A stretch of 64,000 bases of DNA, taken from Psoroptes ovis (Eukaryota > Arthropoda > Arachnida > Sarcoptiformes > Psoroptidae). The DNA lies in NCBI GenBank assembly GCA_002943765.1, contig PQWQ01000003.1:2665501-2729500 (forward strand), written 5' to 3'. Below the pieces are notes generated by a model. It did no database searches. It was not told where the DNA came from and saw nothing but the letters and a program-made list of their open reading frames with translations. A program made the position numbers and the translations under genes. Positions within the stretch are counted from its first letter, which is position 1. Each line of letters begins with the position of its first letter. Shown one piece after another: positions 14,601 to 27,951 of this stretch.

Positions 14601-17600
14601 ACATTAAATGTCAAATGAAATAATAGTAATAATAATAATGATATAACGTAAAGAATGGCAAATTATGTTTATAATTTTCCGAGAATATATGAAAAAAAAA
14701 TTCATTCAATTGAATCGAATGGATGAATGAATATAAAGACATAGATATAAAAATATAATTTTATTCAATTGAATGATGATTCTAGACACGAATATAATTC
14801 ACGAATATTTTTTTCCATGTATTTTAGAGAAAATAAAATGGAAAAAAATAAAATAAAATAATTTCATCTGATAAATGAATAACGATAAAGTCATAATAAA
14901 CAATATATTCATTTATTATTTTGTTTAATTCACTAATTAAATAGAATATGGTGAAATTAAAAATAATATTCATTTTCAGCAAATAAAATTGATGACAATT
15001 AGAGAAAAATTCAGTCCATTTTAAACAATTTTCAAGTATTTTTAATGAACAATTTTTGAAATTTGTTCATAAATTTCAAAAACGATCACATGCGATTTCT
15101 GCTTACAATTCATCTGAATTCAACGAAAGATAATTATCATTAGGTCATTTAATTTTTGTAAAATAAAAAGTCTAATTACATTGGAAAATATCCATTTATA
15201 ATAAAGCAAACAATATCGTTAATGATTACATTGTATTTATTTAATTTTGTTTGTAAATTTTCAATCATTTACCATTGTTTTTGGTTATGTTTTTTCATTT
15301 GTTTGAATTTAACATTTTCAAATTGTTCAGAATTTTTTTTTCTAGTTTGGTTTTCGTGTTTCATTTCAATACCATTGTACTGGACCACCATTGGTCATGA
15401 TGATCTATTTTTGGGCCAAAATGAAATTTTTTGGTCATTAAAATGATCAAATTTATCTATTCTTTTTACAATGTATTAAATAATTGAATAATTTATTCAT
15501 TCTTTGTCATATTTTTCTTTTGTTGTCATTTTCCACATAATTTATTGAACAAAAAAAAATAGGAATAATGAATCCAGATTTACCTGAACAAGTTATACTT
15601 GATCCAAAACAAATTGCACATGGTTACATAAGATCATGGTTTTTTCTTGATTTAATCAGTTCAATACCATTAGATTATTTATATTTAGTGATTAATCAAG
15701 ATTTTGATGATAATTATCAAGCAAGCATATGGCAAGCTGGCCGTGCACTACGAATATTACGTATATTGAAAATGTTAAGCTTGCTACGTTTATTACGATT
15801 ATCACGTTTAGTACGATACGTTAGTCAATGGGAAGAAGTTTATGTAAGTATTTATCTGTTTTTTTTAATTTTATTTGATTTGCAAATATTTAATCTGCTT
15901 CATATTAATATTAGAACATATTTCTATGATAGAATATATCATTTTTGAATCATTCATCATATGATTATTTATGCTTTTTGTACGATCGAATATCATTAAG
16001 CAATAAATATTCAATTAATTGATTGATAATTGATAATAGTTAATTTTTATTTTTTGATTGTTCTTTTTTTTACTTACATCATATTGCTATGATTGATAGA
16101 ATTGCTATTATGATCATTATTACTATTACTATTCATTACATATTCTTAGAATCTTAGTATATTTCAATTCAAATCAAAATTTTTATTTAAAAAATTCATA
16201 CAAAAATAGATGCAGCTTTTCTTTTGAAAATTCGAATAATTGAATAGTTTTTTTTCTTAAAAAACTCGAAAAATCTTAACAATGTTTCATGCACGGATAT
16301 TTCGTTGTTTTTATTGCTGTTGTTCGGAGATGATTGAATTTCAAATTTTATTTTGAACATCGAAACATACACATATTAACTAGGCTTACAAGCAAGGCAT
16401 TTACACACCCACACACACACACAAACACCATGCAAAATACAACCAGACAATCATGAAGCATATTTATTCGCACAAATGAACATTTGAAGATGATAAACAA
16501 TTGTTAATTGAAATTGTCATATTATTTGCAAAATGCTTGAAATTATTCTGAATTGAATTGTGAAGCCAGAATTTTCAGGGAATTTTCAAAAATTTAAAAA
16601 ATTCTGGAATTTAAAAAAAAATTTAAATTTTAAATTAAATAATCACCGAATAGTGAATGTGTTCCACATGCGAATAATAAAATTCATGAATTGAATGGTT
16701 CATTAATTCATTCATTTATTTACTTGTCATTTTTCATTGATGTACGTGTGTGTGTGTGTGTATTTGTGTGTATTATCTTCATGTTTACATCGCATCAAAA
16801 TTTGAAATCGAATTATAGAAAATTGTGTCGATTTTTTCAGTCGACAAGCAAATTTCAAGCGAAAAAAGAAGCAAAGAATCCGACGACACAATTCAGGTAG
16901 AATTTTGCTGAAAAATTTTGATTCTAAAAGAAAAAATTCTAGAACGAAAAATCATTTTTGCAATTTCATCGAAAATTATTTCATTGCTTTGCATTTTTTC
17001 TTTATTTATCTCAAACATACATACACATAAACATTCATTTCAGTATTGAACGAATCAAACAAAATCAATAAATTGGGTCATTGATTTTTCTTTTTTTTTT
17101 TTTTTTTGGAAAAAAATTGACTTTCACATTAATCTTTAATGATTGTTAATATTTTGTAAATAAAAATATATTTATAGAGTTTGAGAAAGAGAATAGAAAA
17201 TTCAATCAAAGATTTCATCTTCTTTTTGATAATTGATTTTTGTTTTATGAAACAAAATTTTCCGAAAATTCGTGACAATAATTTTTTATTAATTTTTTTT
17301 TTTGCTTCTTATTCTTAGTCTTAGTCTTATTCTTCTGTTTCTAAGCAACTTGTATCAGTTTATGATCAATGAATTGAGGAATGTGAAAGAGAAAATAAAA
17401 ATTCATAATTAATTAATTAATTTTTTTTTCATATCATCATTATTATTATTAACCAAAATTGAATAGTTTATTCTTTAATATCAAAAATTACCAATTTTTG
17501 TTGGTACTAATAATAAATCGATAATATAATTATAAAATATAATTTACTTTTAGAAATATTTTATGATGAAATGAAATTCATCGATATTCAATAGTCAATC

Positions 17601-20600
17601 AAACAAAGTTCAAATTCTCATCCGCACCCACAATTTTTGTTCAGAATTTTGATTCATCCTTTTTTTCAATACACAACTCACTTATTTTGTTGACTGAAAT
17701 TGTCAAAAATTGTATATTTAAATTGTACGATTCAATGACTGATTCAATTCAAAAATTGATTGATTGATTGATATTTTAATTTTTATATTTGTATTTTATA
17801 TTTCATAGAAACAAAAAATTAACCCATTATTCATACGATAACATTGATCAAATTTTTTGACCTTTGAAAGAAAAAATGAAAATTCATTTCTTTTTCTGGT
17901 TGAAATTTGTTCATATATTTTCAGTGTTTGTGTATATCAATTGCATGTTCATATGTGTTGCATGTGTTTTTGTAATTTTTGCATTTTTTGCTTATTATGA
18001 TTGCTTGAATTTTCTAAAATTAATTGAAATATATTTTCAAAAGTTTTATTGCATGAAAACAATTTTTTTCTTTTCATTTTTCAACGAAAATTGCTTAATG
18101 TGTTGCAAAATGAATTCTGAATTCTTGGTTCAATGAATGGCTTTTAATAATTTAATGGTTGAATATTAATTATTGTAATTTTTGTTGTAATGTTAAAAAT
18201 TTTCAAAAAAAAAAAAACCAATTAGAAAAGTTTTTTAATGATTATTTTCCAACAAATGATTGATGGATAATGAGATTAAAATAGTGTTTGAAATTTCCAG
18301 TACTTTTAGAGCAAATTATTGACCATATTCTTTTTTTTCAGTTTTGTTGATAGAACGATTCAATAGACTTGTCATCGAAAGATTAATTAGTTCATCAACA
18401 TTTTATCCATATTCACTTTTTAATTTTCATTCATTTTCTGTTTGAATTTTGATTTACATTAAATTTATTTATCATATCATTCATTTTACCAATCGATTCA
18501 ATTCTTTTTCTTTTATTTATTTATTTTTCTCCCGAATTTCCAATTCATTAAAATCCAAAATTCAAAATCCAATCGTAAAATCTATGTCTCAATATTCATT
18601 ATGATCATTGTTCATCTTATCGATTGTTAATCTATTCCAACAACAAAAATTGACAAAAAATGATCATCATCGAATTTGTTTAAATTGAAAAATAATAAAT
18701 ATTTTCAATTTAAACAAACATTAAACCATTCAAATTTGAATTCTTATTTTCCTTTTTTGATTTTTAATCTCAAATATATTATCATTAATATGCAAATCAA
18801 AGATGTCAAACTTAGCCAATATGACAATGTCGAAAGATCAAAAATGTTTTTTCATTAATCTAAGCAAAATACCCGGTTATAAAAAGGTAATAATTGATTA
18901 ATTGCATTAATTAATAGATTAATTGATTTCTTATACTAAATCGTAAATTATTTGTGCCTTAGTTTTGCTTAGTTGTTTTAGTTTTATTTTCTTTCTTTTT
19001 TTACAAAAAGAAAATTAATTGAATTGAAAATTCTGTGAAATGGAAAAATACTTTTACATGTTTTAGCAATCGTAATCAATGTATGATATTATTTGTATGT
19101 GTATAAATGTGTGTATGTGTGTGTTTAAATGAATTTTGATTTTTAAGTAAAATGAAAATTCAGAAATAATTTTTGAAAATTTTTGCATGAAAATTGCATC
19201 GAAATGTAATTCAAAATAATTATGAAATTTGCCATGATGTTTCACTTTGTGCATGCAAATTTGCAATCATATATTTAAATGTATTTCATTCTTATTCGAA
19301 TAATACCTTTAATTAATGAAAACTTTAATCTAATTTATCAATAATTTGAAAAAAAATAATAAATTTTCATTCTCTTAGGCATTCAATTTTAATAATCACA
19401 TAGGAATGATGGAAATTTCTCATAGAAAATGTTCATTAGTTCAGCAATTTGGGATTGCCATTTGAATTTGAATAATATTATAGAGAAAAACCTCAATGAA
19501 AAAAAGTGAATGAAATTCTCTTGTGATATTTGATTTAAAATAGAACATTGATAATAACAATGATAATTGATGACCAAATTTCTTTGAATTGACCGAATGA
19601 AATTTAAAAACGAAAAAAAAAAAAAAATAATAAAATAAAATTATGGCAAAATAATCAATTATTTAATTTAATGAATTGTGAATTGTGATTTATTGAAAAT
19701 TTCATCAAAAATGATTGTATGTGTTTGTGTGTTTGAGAAAAATATTTCTTCTAACAACAAACAAAAAAAAATATGATTTCAAGATTTACAATTTTCAAAA
19801 ATTTTATTTCATGAATATTCTATGTCTTGGTTGAATTCTAAACTTAATCGAAAAAAAAATGGATGAAAGGATAGCAAATGAAAAAAGCAGATGTTTTTTT
19901 CAATTTATATTATTTTCCATTTTGCATCATTCTCTTTAACATGGAATGAATTACCATCAGCAATGAAGAATAAGATGGAGAAAGAAAATTCATGATTTAT
20001 GATTTATGATTATACTGAAAATGAAACTAAAAAAAAAAAATTCAAGACAAATCTTTGAATATTCATTTCCATTTCAATCGTAAATTCAAAAATCATTCAT
20101 TTTGAAATTTTATTGCCAAATTCTTCATATTTAGATTCAAATATCAATTATTTATGAAAATAATATTATTTTTTTTAATTATTCATTTGAATGTTGAATT
20201 GTAGAAATGTTTATTGTTGTTTTTTTTTTCTGTCTATCTGTTCAATTTTCAAAACTTTCAAATCATTATCATTCATATAATTAGGAGAAAATGTTTTTAG
20301 TGTAAAATTAAAATCGAATTGGTCTGAAATGCATCGAATTTAATTTTGTTTTTCTCAATCTTATATTATGGCAAATGATATGCATATGTGTCTGTTAAAT
20401 TATATAAAATTATTATTTGAACAATATGATATGATTTGATTTGAATTAATTTAGATGTATATCGAATATGTCTTTACTATTGCTTTTGTATTAGATTGTT
20501 TGATTGATTATTTATTTATTTATTTTAAGAAAATGATTTATTGATTTTTGTTCCCTGCTCAATTAACTAATTTTTTGTTTGATTGTTTGTCTATCTAGTT

Positions 20601-22401
20601 TCTTAATATGGCCAGTGTTTTTATGAAAATATTCAATCTAATCTGTATGATGTTATTGATTGGCCATTGGAGTGGTTGTCTACAATTTTTGGTTCCAATG
20701 TTACAAGGTTTTCCAACAAATTCATGGGTTGCAATCAATGAATTACAAGATGCAGATTGGTTTGATCAATATTCATGGTCATTGTTCAAAGCAATGTCAC
20801 ATATGCTTTGCATTGGTTATGGCCGTTTTCCACCACAAAGTCTCACTGACATGTGGTTAACATTGCTCAGTATGATTTCTGGTGCTACCTGTTATGCATT
20901 ATTTCTTGGTCATACAACCAATCTCATTCAATCATTGGATTCATCACGACGACAATATCGTGAAAAGGTGATTCATTTGAATTATTCAATTGAATTTTTT
21001 AAAACTAAAATATATTTATTTCTAAATAAAAAGCTCAAACAAGTTGAAGAATACATGGCATACAGAAAATTGCCGAGAGATCTTCGTGTACGAATCGGTG
21101 ATTATTTCGAACATCGTTATCAAGGCAAATTTTTCAACGAAGATACAATTCTGGATGAATTATCTGAAAGATTACGTGAGGTAATTGTTTTTTCTAAACT
21201 TGAAAAAATTTAATTTAAATTTTATTAAAAAACAATAATACTAAATATTATTTCATTAATAGGATGTAATCAATTATAATTGTCGTGCATTAGTTGCATC
21301 TGTGCCATTTTTTGCTAATGCTGATACAGATTTTGTCAATTCAATCGTAACACGATTAAAATATGAAGTATTTCAACCGGGAGATATTATTATTAAAGAG
21401 GGTACAATCGGTAATAAAATGTATTTCATACAAGAAGGTATTGTCGATATTGTGATGATTACCGGTGAAGTTGCAACCAGTCTTTCAGATGGATCATATT
21501 TTGGAGGTATTATTATGTTTTATTTTTCATTAAATTGCTCTATTTTTTATATGAGTCATCATTCCGATAATTTATCATATCATCGAGATTAGATTGAAAT
21601 TATAATAATAAAATTTATTGCAATCATTTTCATTGGTTAACAGTAATCTCATTTCATTTTTTGTATTCTTTTTCAACAGAAATATGTCTATTAACCAATA
21701 CACGAAGAGTTGCCAGTGTTCGTGCTGAAACCTATTGTAATTTATTTTCATTATCAGTCGAACATTTCAATGCAGTATTAGATATGTATCCATTAATGCG
21801 TCGTACAATGGAATCGATTGCAGCTGAACGTTTAAATAAAATCGGTAAAAATCCAAGCATTGTTTGTCCACGTGAAGATTTTCAGTCAGAATTAAAAGCT
21901 GTTAGTGAATTACTAACAATGTCAGCGCAAAGTCCAAGTGATGATAGTGAAAGTGATGCATCAATATTTAATAAAAATCAATCAAAAAATCGTTTAAAAA
22001 CATCATCTAAACTGCCAAGACCAAAATCTGAATCATGTTTTCCATTGATGAATACATTAAATATACTTGATAATAATAAAAATACTGATACAACAACAAC
22101 ATTAAAAACAAATGATTCGGTCGTTTCAAATATTTTTCAACGATCAGGATCATTTTTTCGCACAACAACAACAACAACTAGTCATTATCAACAACAATCA
22201 TCATCTTCAACAAATGATCAACAGCATCAACAATCACAACAACAACAACATCATCATCATCATCATCGTCATCATCAACAACAACATCAAAACAATCAAT
22301 TAGATAATCAAAATCAGCAACGCAAACAGCAACAACCAAATCAAGATTTATCATCATGTATAACAATTACATCACCATCAACATCATCATTGAATAATTG
22401 A
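2642..22401 (+). CDS. Ih: HCN/Ih hyperpolarisation-activated cyclic-nucleotide-gated cation channel
   Basis: Proposed coding exons are 2642-2868, 11796-13084, 13617-13725, 13833-13996, 15563-15843, 20599-20967, 21034-21180, 21263-21506 and 21680-22401. All have GT/AG borders and matching phases, giving 1183 residues. The product is a plasma-membrane pacemaker channel passing Na+ and K+ on hyperpolarisation. Residues 1 to about 490 are Asn/Thr/Ser-rich low complexity. Then comes the HCN domain (KLFGSKKALMNERMRQK), S1 from about residue 541, and an Arg-rich S4 in exon 5 (RALRILRILKMLSLLRLLRL). The pore has CIGYG with GYG at about 763-765. The C-linker follows, then a cyclic-nucleotide-binding domain with FGEICLLTNTRRVASVRA. 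The tail is rich in Gln and His. The start at 2642 is chosen because exon 1 ends in a good donor (GTAAGA) whose phase 2 fits exon 2; extra 5' exons cannot be excluded. The core identification is very secure. Confidence 0.93.
2869..11795 (+). other. Intron 1 of the Ih gene (8.9 kb)
   Basis: The intron lies between donor AA|GTAAGA and acceptor TTATTCAG. It is filled with AT-rich low-complexity DNA, A/T homopolymers and ATT/CAT/GAT microsatellites. Several 60-155 residue open frames exist on both strands, the longest at 10991-11458. They are hydrophobic or low-complexity, without recognisable domains, and are not annotated as genes. Confidence 0.7.
8221..8249. repeat. GAT/ATC microsatellite forming a perfect palindrome
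   Basis: Six GAT units run directly into ATC units. Positions 8226-8249 are a perfect 24-bp palindrome (12-bp arms, no loop). It lies deep in intron 1 of Ih. Confidence 0.9.
13997..15562 (+). other. Intron 4 of the Ih gene (1.6 kb)
   Basis: This intron separates the S1-S2 exon, ending in a Gly codon split at phase 1, from the S3-S4 exon. It is AT-rich with CAT/ATT microsatellites. I looked for an alternative S2-S3 linker exon and saw none. Confidence 0.7.
15844..20598 (+). other. Intron 5 of the Ih gene (4.8 kb)
   Basis: A phase 0 intron between S4 (ending EEVY) and S5 (starting FLNMASVF). It is AT-rich and low-complexity, with a CA-rich patch near 16406-16426 and a GT-rich patch near 16745-16770. 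No second copy of the S4 or S5 exon was recognised. Confidence 0.7.
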
Positions 22402-23660
22402 AAAATTATTGATAATTATCTCGATAATAATTATTGATAATAAATCATTTCATTATTCATATTTTTTTCTTGTCATTGATTGATTAATTATTATTATAAT
22501 TATTAATATTTCATCAAATTAAACAAAAAAGTATTATTATTTATTGAATTAACTTTGATACAAATACACTTTGTGTGAAATTCAAGTATTATCTAAATTC
22601 AAACATTATTTATTAACATTTGATGTGGTGTTTTTATTTATTATTATTATTATTATTTTTAACAAACAGAGATTCACATTTATATTTTCAAAATTAAATG
22701 AAATTATTACTCACATAATTCAAGAATTTTGAAGCAAAGCAAATAAGAAACAAAAACACTTGAGCCTTTTATTTCATCACGAATAAATTCATTAATTAAT
22801 GAAAAAATGAATATAATAATTAATAAAGATTAATTAATTAAGACAATGTAATTAATCAATACAAAAAAAAAAAAAAAAATAGAGAAAATGAAACAAAACA
22901 AAACAAACAGAAAAATCGATGATAAGATTTGAACATTTTGTTTTTCATCATTATTATTTTGCCTGCAAAAACATTGTATTTCAATTATATAAATCTATCT
23001 ATTTTATGTTATTCAATCAATCATTCAATATTAATATAATAATTTATTTATTTTTTGTCGTTGAGAAAAAAAAATATTAATTAGAAGTTAATTAAATCTG
23101 ATTAATTAATTAAAAATGTTTTTTTTGTTTGTTTTCACATTAGTAAATGTTGTGGTAATAAGATTTTTATCAAAAGATTTTGTCTTTGTTTTTTCTCGAA
23201 AATTTAAGATTATTGTACTAATTATTGTTATTAATTAATTAATTAATTGAGAAAATTGATTAATTAAGAAAAATTAATTAGTAAATTTCATATTTTTAAT
23301 AATAATATTAATTTGTATTAATTGGTACACTGTCTAAGCAAATTTGCATCTTTGACAAATGAATTCATATCAAGTTAAAATTTACAAATTTATTGAATTT
23401 AGATAGAAATGAACATGGAGTATATTGCCATGAAATGATTTGAAATGAAAGAAATGTAAAAATGATATGTCGGATATCTTTAAAACAAGTTCAGTGTGCA
23501 TTATTATGCCTAGTATAGTCGTTATTTTGGACAAAATGAAAATAGATCATTCGACTGATTTTTTCGAAATTATTTATTTATTTTCTTTAAATTGAATTTT
23601 ATTTATTACAAATTTGTTTGTCATTTATTAGTGATTTTGAATTTCAATTATAAATATTAT
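22402..23660. other. Ih 3' flank and AT-rich intergenic DNA
   Basis: It begins with the probable Ih 3' UTR; an AATAAA-type signal lies at 22439-22444. The rest is rich in TTAATTAA-type runs, for example near 23220-23290. No gene was seen. Confidence 0.6.
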
Positions 23661-24183
23661 TCACATAAAACTTGGCATTACATTTCCTTGCAAAGCTGAT
23701 AATTGTGGTGCCAACTTTGAAACAACATCAATCCATTTTTGATGCAACTCGGCTACTTTATCCATATATTTTGGTTCTTTTTCTTCAACAAATCGCCAAA
23801 AACGTTCACGTCTTTTGTAGTCGATTTTTGATTGTCTAATTATTGAATTGACATATTTCTCAGCTTTTTCAACAGCTTCTTTTGGTGGCTTATTAATTCC
23901 ACAAAAAAAAATGATAAGACGCGTATTTTGACGAACCAATGAGTTTATTGTCTTTCAACATTACAAAATTCACCGTTGGGAATCTTAACTTGTTGAAACT
24001 GAAACCCAAATCCATTAAATTTTTTTTAACCATTTCCGTGACGTATGAATCAAGTTTCCTTAATCCATCAAGCCCATTGGGAAAAATTATATACCAATCA
24101 TATGAATGTTCAGAGTCTTCCTCAATTTTTGAATCTTCATCAGTCCTATTGTCCATGGCATCGATAATTTTAGAATCCGACAT
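23661..24183 (-). CDS. Hypothetical protein, two exons, no recognised family
   Basis: Two minus-strand frames join if a 58-bp intron at 23879-23936 (GTTCGT...CAAAAG) is removed: exon 1 is 24183-23937 (phase 1) and exon 2 is 23878-23661. This gives 154 residues. The N-terminal 30 residues are acidic (Asp/Glu/Ser). The middle has a DWYIIFPNGLDGL segment. The C-terminal part is a charged, probably helical stretch containing RRERFWRFVEEKEP and ends in NVMPSFM. There is no signal peptide or clear membrane segment. An alternative to the intron is a frameshift at the A9/T9 run at 23903-23911, which would make it a pseudogene or a sequencing error. It lies in a transposon-rich island downstream of Ih. 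I do not recognise the family and assign no function. Confidence 0.5.
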
Positions 24184-24835
24184 GGTTCTTTATGATGACA
24201 ATAACAAGTAGTCTAAATTTTGAAATAATAAAGGATTAAAACAATTATCACGAAGTTTTTTCACCTTTTTCAATGTAAATTTTCAATGAGAAACTTAAAT
24301 GATGAAATATATAATGAATATGATGCATGTAATTTCGATTTTAGAATGGTCTCGAACAGGAAGATTGAAACATGCTTTTTGGCCAAAAAACTATTTTAAC
24401 TTTTTTGGGTTATTTGGTTAAAATATTTGCCAAATTTCGTTAAATTATTTTTTAAAAATTTCTAATTGAAATCTATTGGCAACAGTTTGACTACATTTTT
24501 AGCTTTGACAATCAAAAAAAAACCGAAAATGCTGTAGTTGTTTTTCAACAACAGATGGCATGCTATTCGACAGAATTCAAACATTTTCACTCGACAATAC
24601 AAATCACAAGGATCCACAGCAGGGTGGACCATGGACCGAACCTTGGTTGGTATCCTGATTGGTATCGACACGGTTTCAACGTGGTTCAAACTTTTGATAA
24701 TTTCATAATGGCACCTCTCTGGAATTGCGGAGGCACCATCATACACCTCTTATTACAGGATATACCCTTACAAGGGTATTTTGAATGTTAGGTTTTCATA
24801 AATCTAATTTTTCGCAAACTGAAGATTGTCATTAT
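24184..24835. other. Unassigned stretch with a GC-richer block
   Basis: 24540-24790 is noticeably less AT-rich than its surroundings and is open on both strands: 78 codons on plus and 94 on minus. Neither translation matches a family I know, and the two frames are not clearly coding. It may be a worn transposon or pseudogene piece. Confidence 0.3.
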
Positions 24836-25655
24836 TTATTTATTGTAAATAGACAAACAAAGCTTTTTATAAAACATTATAATTAGCGGTAAGTTTAGCA
24901 TAATTAATTCAATGTATTTGAATTTCGTTATGAAAAATATATTGCCACAAGTAAAACCGAAACGATTTTCAAGCATTGTTTGAAGGAAAAAATTCATTTT
25001 AATATTTTTTTTCGGTGTAATTAGATAATGATGATGATCAGAATGACACTTTGATTCAAGTAAATTAATAACATGAAAAGAAGAGCTATGTTTCTGTTTT
25101 TTTCGTTGATGCTGGTGACGTTGACATTGATTCAATTTTTGTGATATTCGAAAATTAAAATATGATAAATTAACAATCCATCCGAATAATTTTTGCGAAC
25201 AATTATGATTCAGTGTGGGCAATATTGAAAAACGTGAGTACAGAAATGTGATAAAGAAAAATGTTGATAATAATATCAACACAAATACGGAACCAATAAT
25301 TGAATTATTATTATTATTAGCCGTATATTTTGTATAAAATATGATTGAAAATATCATCGAGAATTTGGATGCAATTTCTAATGCTAATAATATTTCTTTT
25401 AAATCAGTATTAAATATCGATGTATGTTGATACAGACGAAGATATTCATGATGAAAAATGCTCCATTTGGTTTTCATTTTCAATAAATTATACTGACGAA
25501 AATTGAAACGATTCTCAAATAATGTGATGATTTTCAATGATAATTGTTTGAAATAGACAATTATACATTCAGCCAAAATGACAAGTGATTTGAATGATAT
25601 CACGGCAATCAATATAACGAATAATGTATGAAAAAATTCAATGAATGTCATTTGT
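24836..25655 (-). pseudogene. Gustatory-receptor-like 7TM protein, C-terminal part (split by LTR element)
   Basis: About 272 residues with four strongly hydrophobic stretches. It ends in GNIFFITKFKYIELIMLNLP followed by a short hydrophobic tail, resembling the last helices of arthropod gustatory receptors. Removing the Ty3-type element at 25660-29417 and one CCAT copy joins this part in-frame to the N-terminal part at 29418-30040, giving one 480-residue single-exon frame. That is a plausible length for this family. The receptor would sit in the plasma membrane of chemosensory neurons. In this allele the frame stops inside the element's LTR, so only truncated products are expected. Family assignment rests on topology and the C-terminal pattern, not on an alignment; another 7TM family is possible. 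Confidence 0.6.
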
Positions 25656-25659
25656 ATGG

Positions 25660-25835
25660 TATAAAGTAACGATTCGGAGGTTAATTGATGCGATAGTTTA
25701 TCAAAACAATTTTATTAATTTTTCAAATCAAAAAAATAAAAAAAATTTCTAATAATAATTTAAATTCGTTTTTGAATCGTTTATATAACGATTCAAATAT
25801 TAATTCAATTATCGACTTAATGAACTTCGTTTACA
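25660..25835 (-). repeat. 3' LTR of the Ty3-type element (176 bp)
   Basis: Read on minus it begins TGTAAACG directly after the purine tract and ends TTTATA just before the CCAT target duplication. It contains a TATATAAA box (25780-25787) inside an inverted repeat with perfect 11-bp arms (25771-25781 and 25787-25797). The LTR end is deduced from the target duplication and the restored reading frame, because the 5' LTR is too short to compare. Confidence 0.75.
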
Positions 25836-27951
25836 CCTCCCTTCCAAGAGGATCGCCCGACATGTGGAAGTAGCCCAAGACTCGAACCAATTGTTGGCTT
25901 GAGCTGATTCAAGTGGAAGCGAGCCTCTTTTCCAATTTTATCAGTAACGAAAGCGGTTGATGATGTTTTACTTAATATTCTAAAGGGACCAATCCAGCCT
26001 TTATCTTTCCTTATCATTACGAGATCATCTGGATTGAATTTGTCTTTAATTTTCGGTTTATTCTTTGACAATAGTTTTGACTGTTGTTTCTTAGCGACAT
26101 TTGCGCGTTCATCTGGATCGTCGTTGAATATGATAGGAATCTTTTTCTCGAAATCAAATTTAGGAATGTCTTTGTTATATAATTGTGATGGTGCCGCATA
26201 GGTTGAACTATGTGGAGTAAGATTGTAATTACTAATAATTTTCTTCAGGTTGTAATCCCAATCAGTTTCATGATTTGTAGCACGCATTATGTTTTGGAAG
26301 GTTCTAAAGAATCTTTCAATCGATCCATTAGTTTGATGCATGAACGGAATTGAAGATCGATGTTCGATATGATTTTTAATACAAAAGTTTTCAAATTCAT
26401 GTGATTTGAAGATTGAACCATTATCAGTCACTATTAATTTTGGTAGATGATCTTTATCAAATGATTTTGATAAAAATTTGATTATCTTTTTGGTATCGAT
26501 TTTTCTTGCAGCGCAAGCTTTTACGAATTTCGTTTTGAGATCAATCATCGCTAATAAATATTTGTTTTTCCGTTTGGTAGGTGGAAGTTGACATACATCA
26601 ATAGACCAAGTATGATTTATCGGTAATGATGAATAGTCCATGTAAGAATGTTCTTGTTTCGGACGATTATCATAATCTTTATTCTTACAGCAAGATTCAC
26701 ATAGATTTGTTACGGATTTAATACGTTCACGTAATTTAGGATGATAATATCTTTGTTTGATGATTTCAAACATTTTATTAAATCCAATATGATTGATCTT
26801 TTCATGATAATCATGAATCGTTCTATTCAATAATTTGGTTGGAAGAAATAATCGATATTTATCTTTGTTGATCATATACCATATTCCTCCCCTTTTATCA
26901 AAAAGATGTGGATTATCTAATAAACATCTTTTGATATCATCATCTTCATTTTGAAGGTTCAATAATTCAACTTTACTTATATTCAATATTGAATTAATAT
27001 CATCATTGGAATTGTTTGTTTGAATACGAAATGTTCGCGATAACATGTCAGGGATAATATTTTCTTTTCCTTTAACATGGAAAATGTCAAAATCAAATTC
27101 TTGTAGTCGTAATGACATACGAGCCAATTTACCACTTGTGAATTTTTTTGATTTCAACCAAATCAAGGGTCTATGGTCAGTGTATATTATAAATTTTTTG
27201 CCAATTAAGTAATGGTACCAATGATTTAATGACCATAATATGGCGGTAGCTTCTTTTTCTATAGTTGAATAACGTTTTTCTGTTTTGTTAAATCTTTTGC
27301 TTGCGTATTCAATTATCTTTTCATCACCATTTATGACTTGTGATAATGTAGCACCAATACCATCATTAGATGCATCACATTTCACATGGAATGGGAAATT
27401 ATAATCAGGCATATTAATTATTGGATTCGAAGTCAATATTGTTTTCAATGATTCAAAAGATTTTTGACAATCATTTGTCCAAATGAATGGCGAATTTTTC
27501 ATTTTCAATTTTTCAAGTGGATCAGTGATGATCGCATAATTTTTTATGTGTTTACGGTAATAACCACAAACTCCCAAAAATCTTTCGATGTCTTTTTTGT
27601 TTTTAGGCTGTGTGATATTCTTGATTGATTCTATTTTTGAAGACATTGGTTTTATTTTTCCATTAGAAATAGTATAACCTAAATAATTGACTTCATTTAG
27701 TAAGAAAACCGATTTTTTGCGATTAATTTTCAAGCCATTTTCTTTGATGATTTTCAATGTTTCTTCCAAATGTCTGTAATGATCTTTTTTGGTTTTTGAG
27801 AATATCAATATGTCATCGAAGTATACTTTGATGAAATCAATATTATTGAATAGTTTTTGCATTGCTCTGAGAAACGTATGTGGAGCTGTTACCAGCCCAA
27901 ATGGCATTCGTTTGAAGCAATACAATTTATTGTTAAACCGAAAAGCGGTTT
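25817..27951 (-). pseudogene. Ty3-type pol, 3' part: RT, RNase H, integrase
   Basis: About 702 residues in the second frame. It has the RT active-site box VYFDDILIF, an RNase H region starting around DASNDGIGATL, an HHCC zinc-binding region with CESCC, and an integrase core with WSIDVC, VTDNGS and a Glu in GSIERF. The last codons run through the purine tract into the 3' LTR. This part is open throughout, but it is out of frame with the upstream gag-protease-RT part, so the polyprotein is broken. Acts in reverse transcription and integration of the element. Confidence 0.85.
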
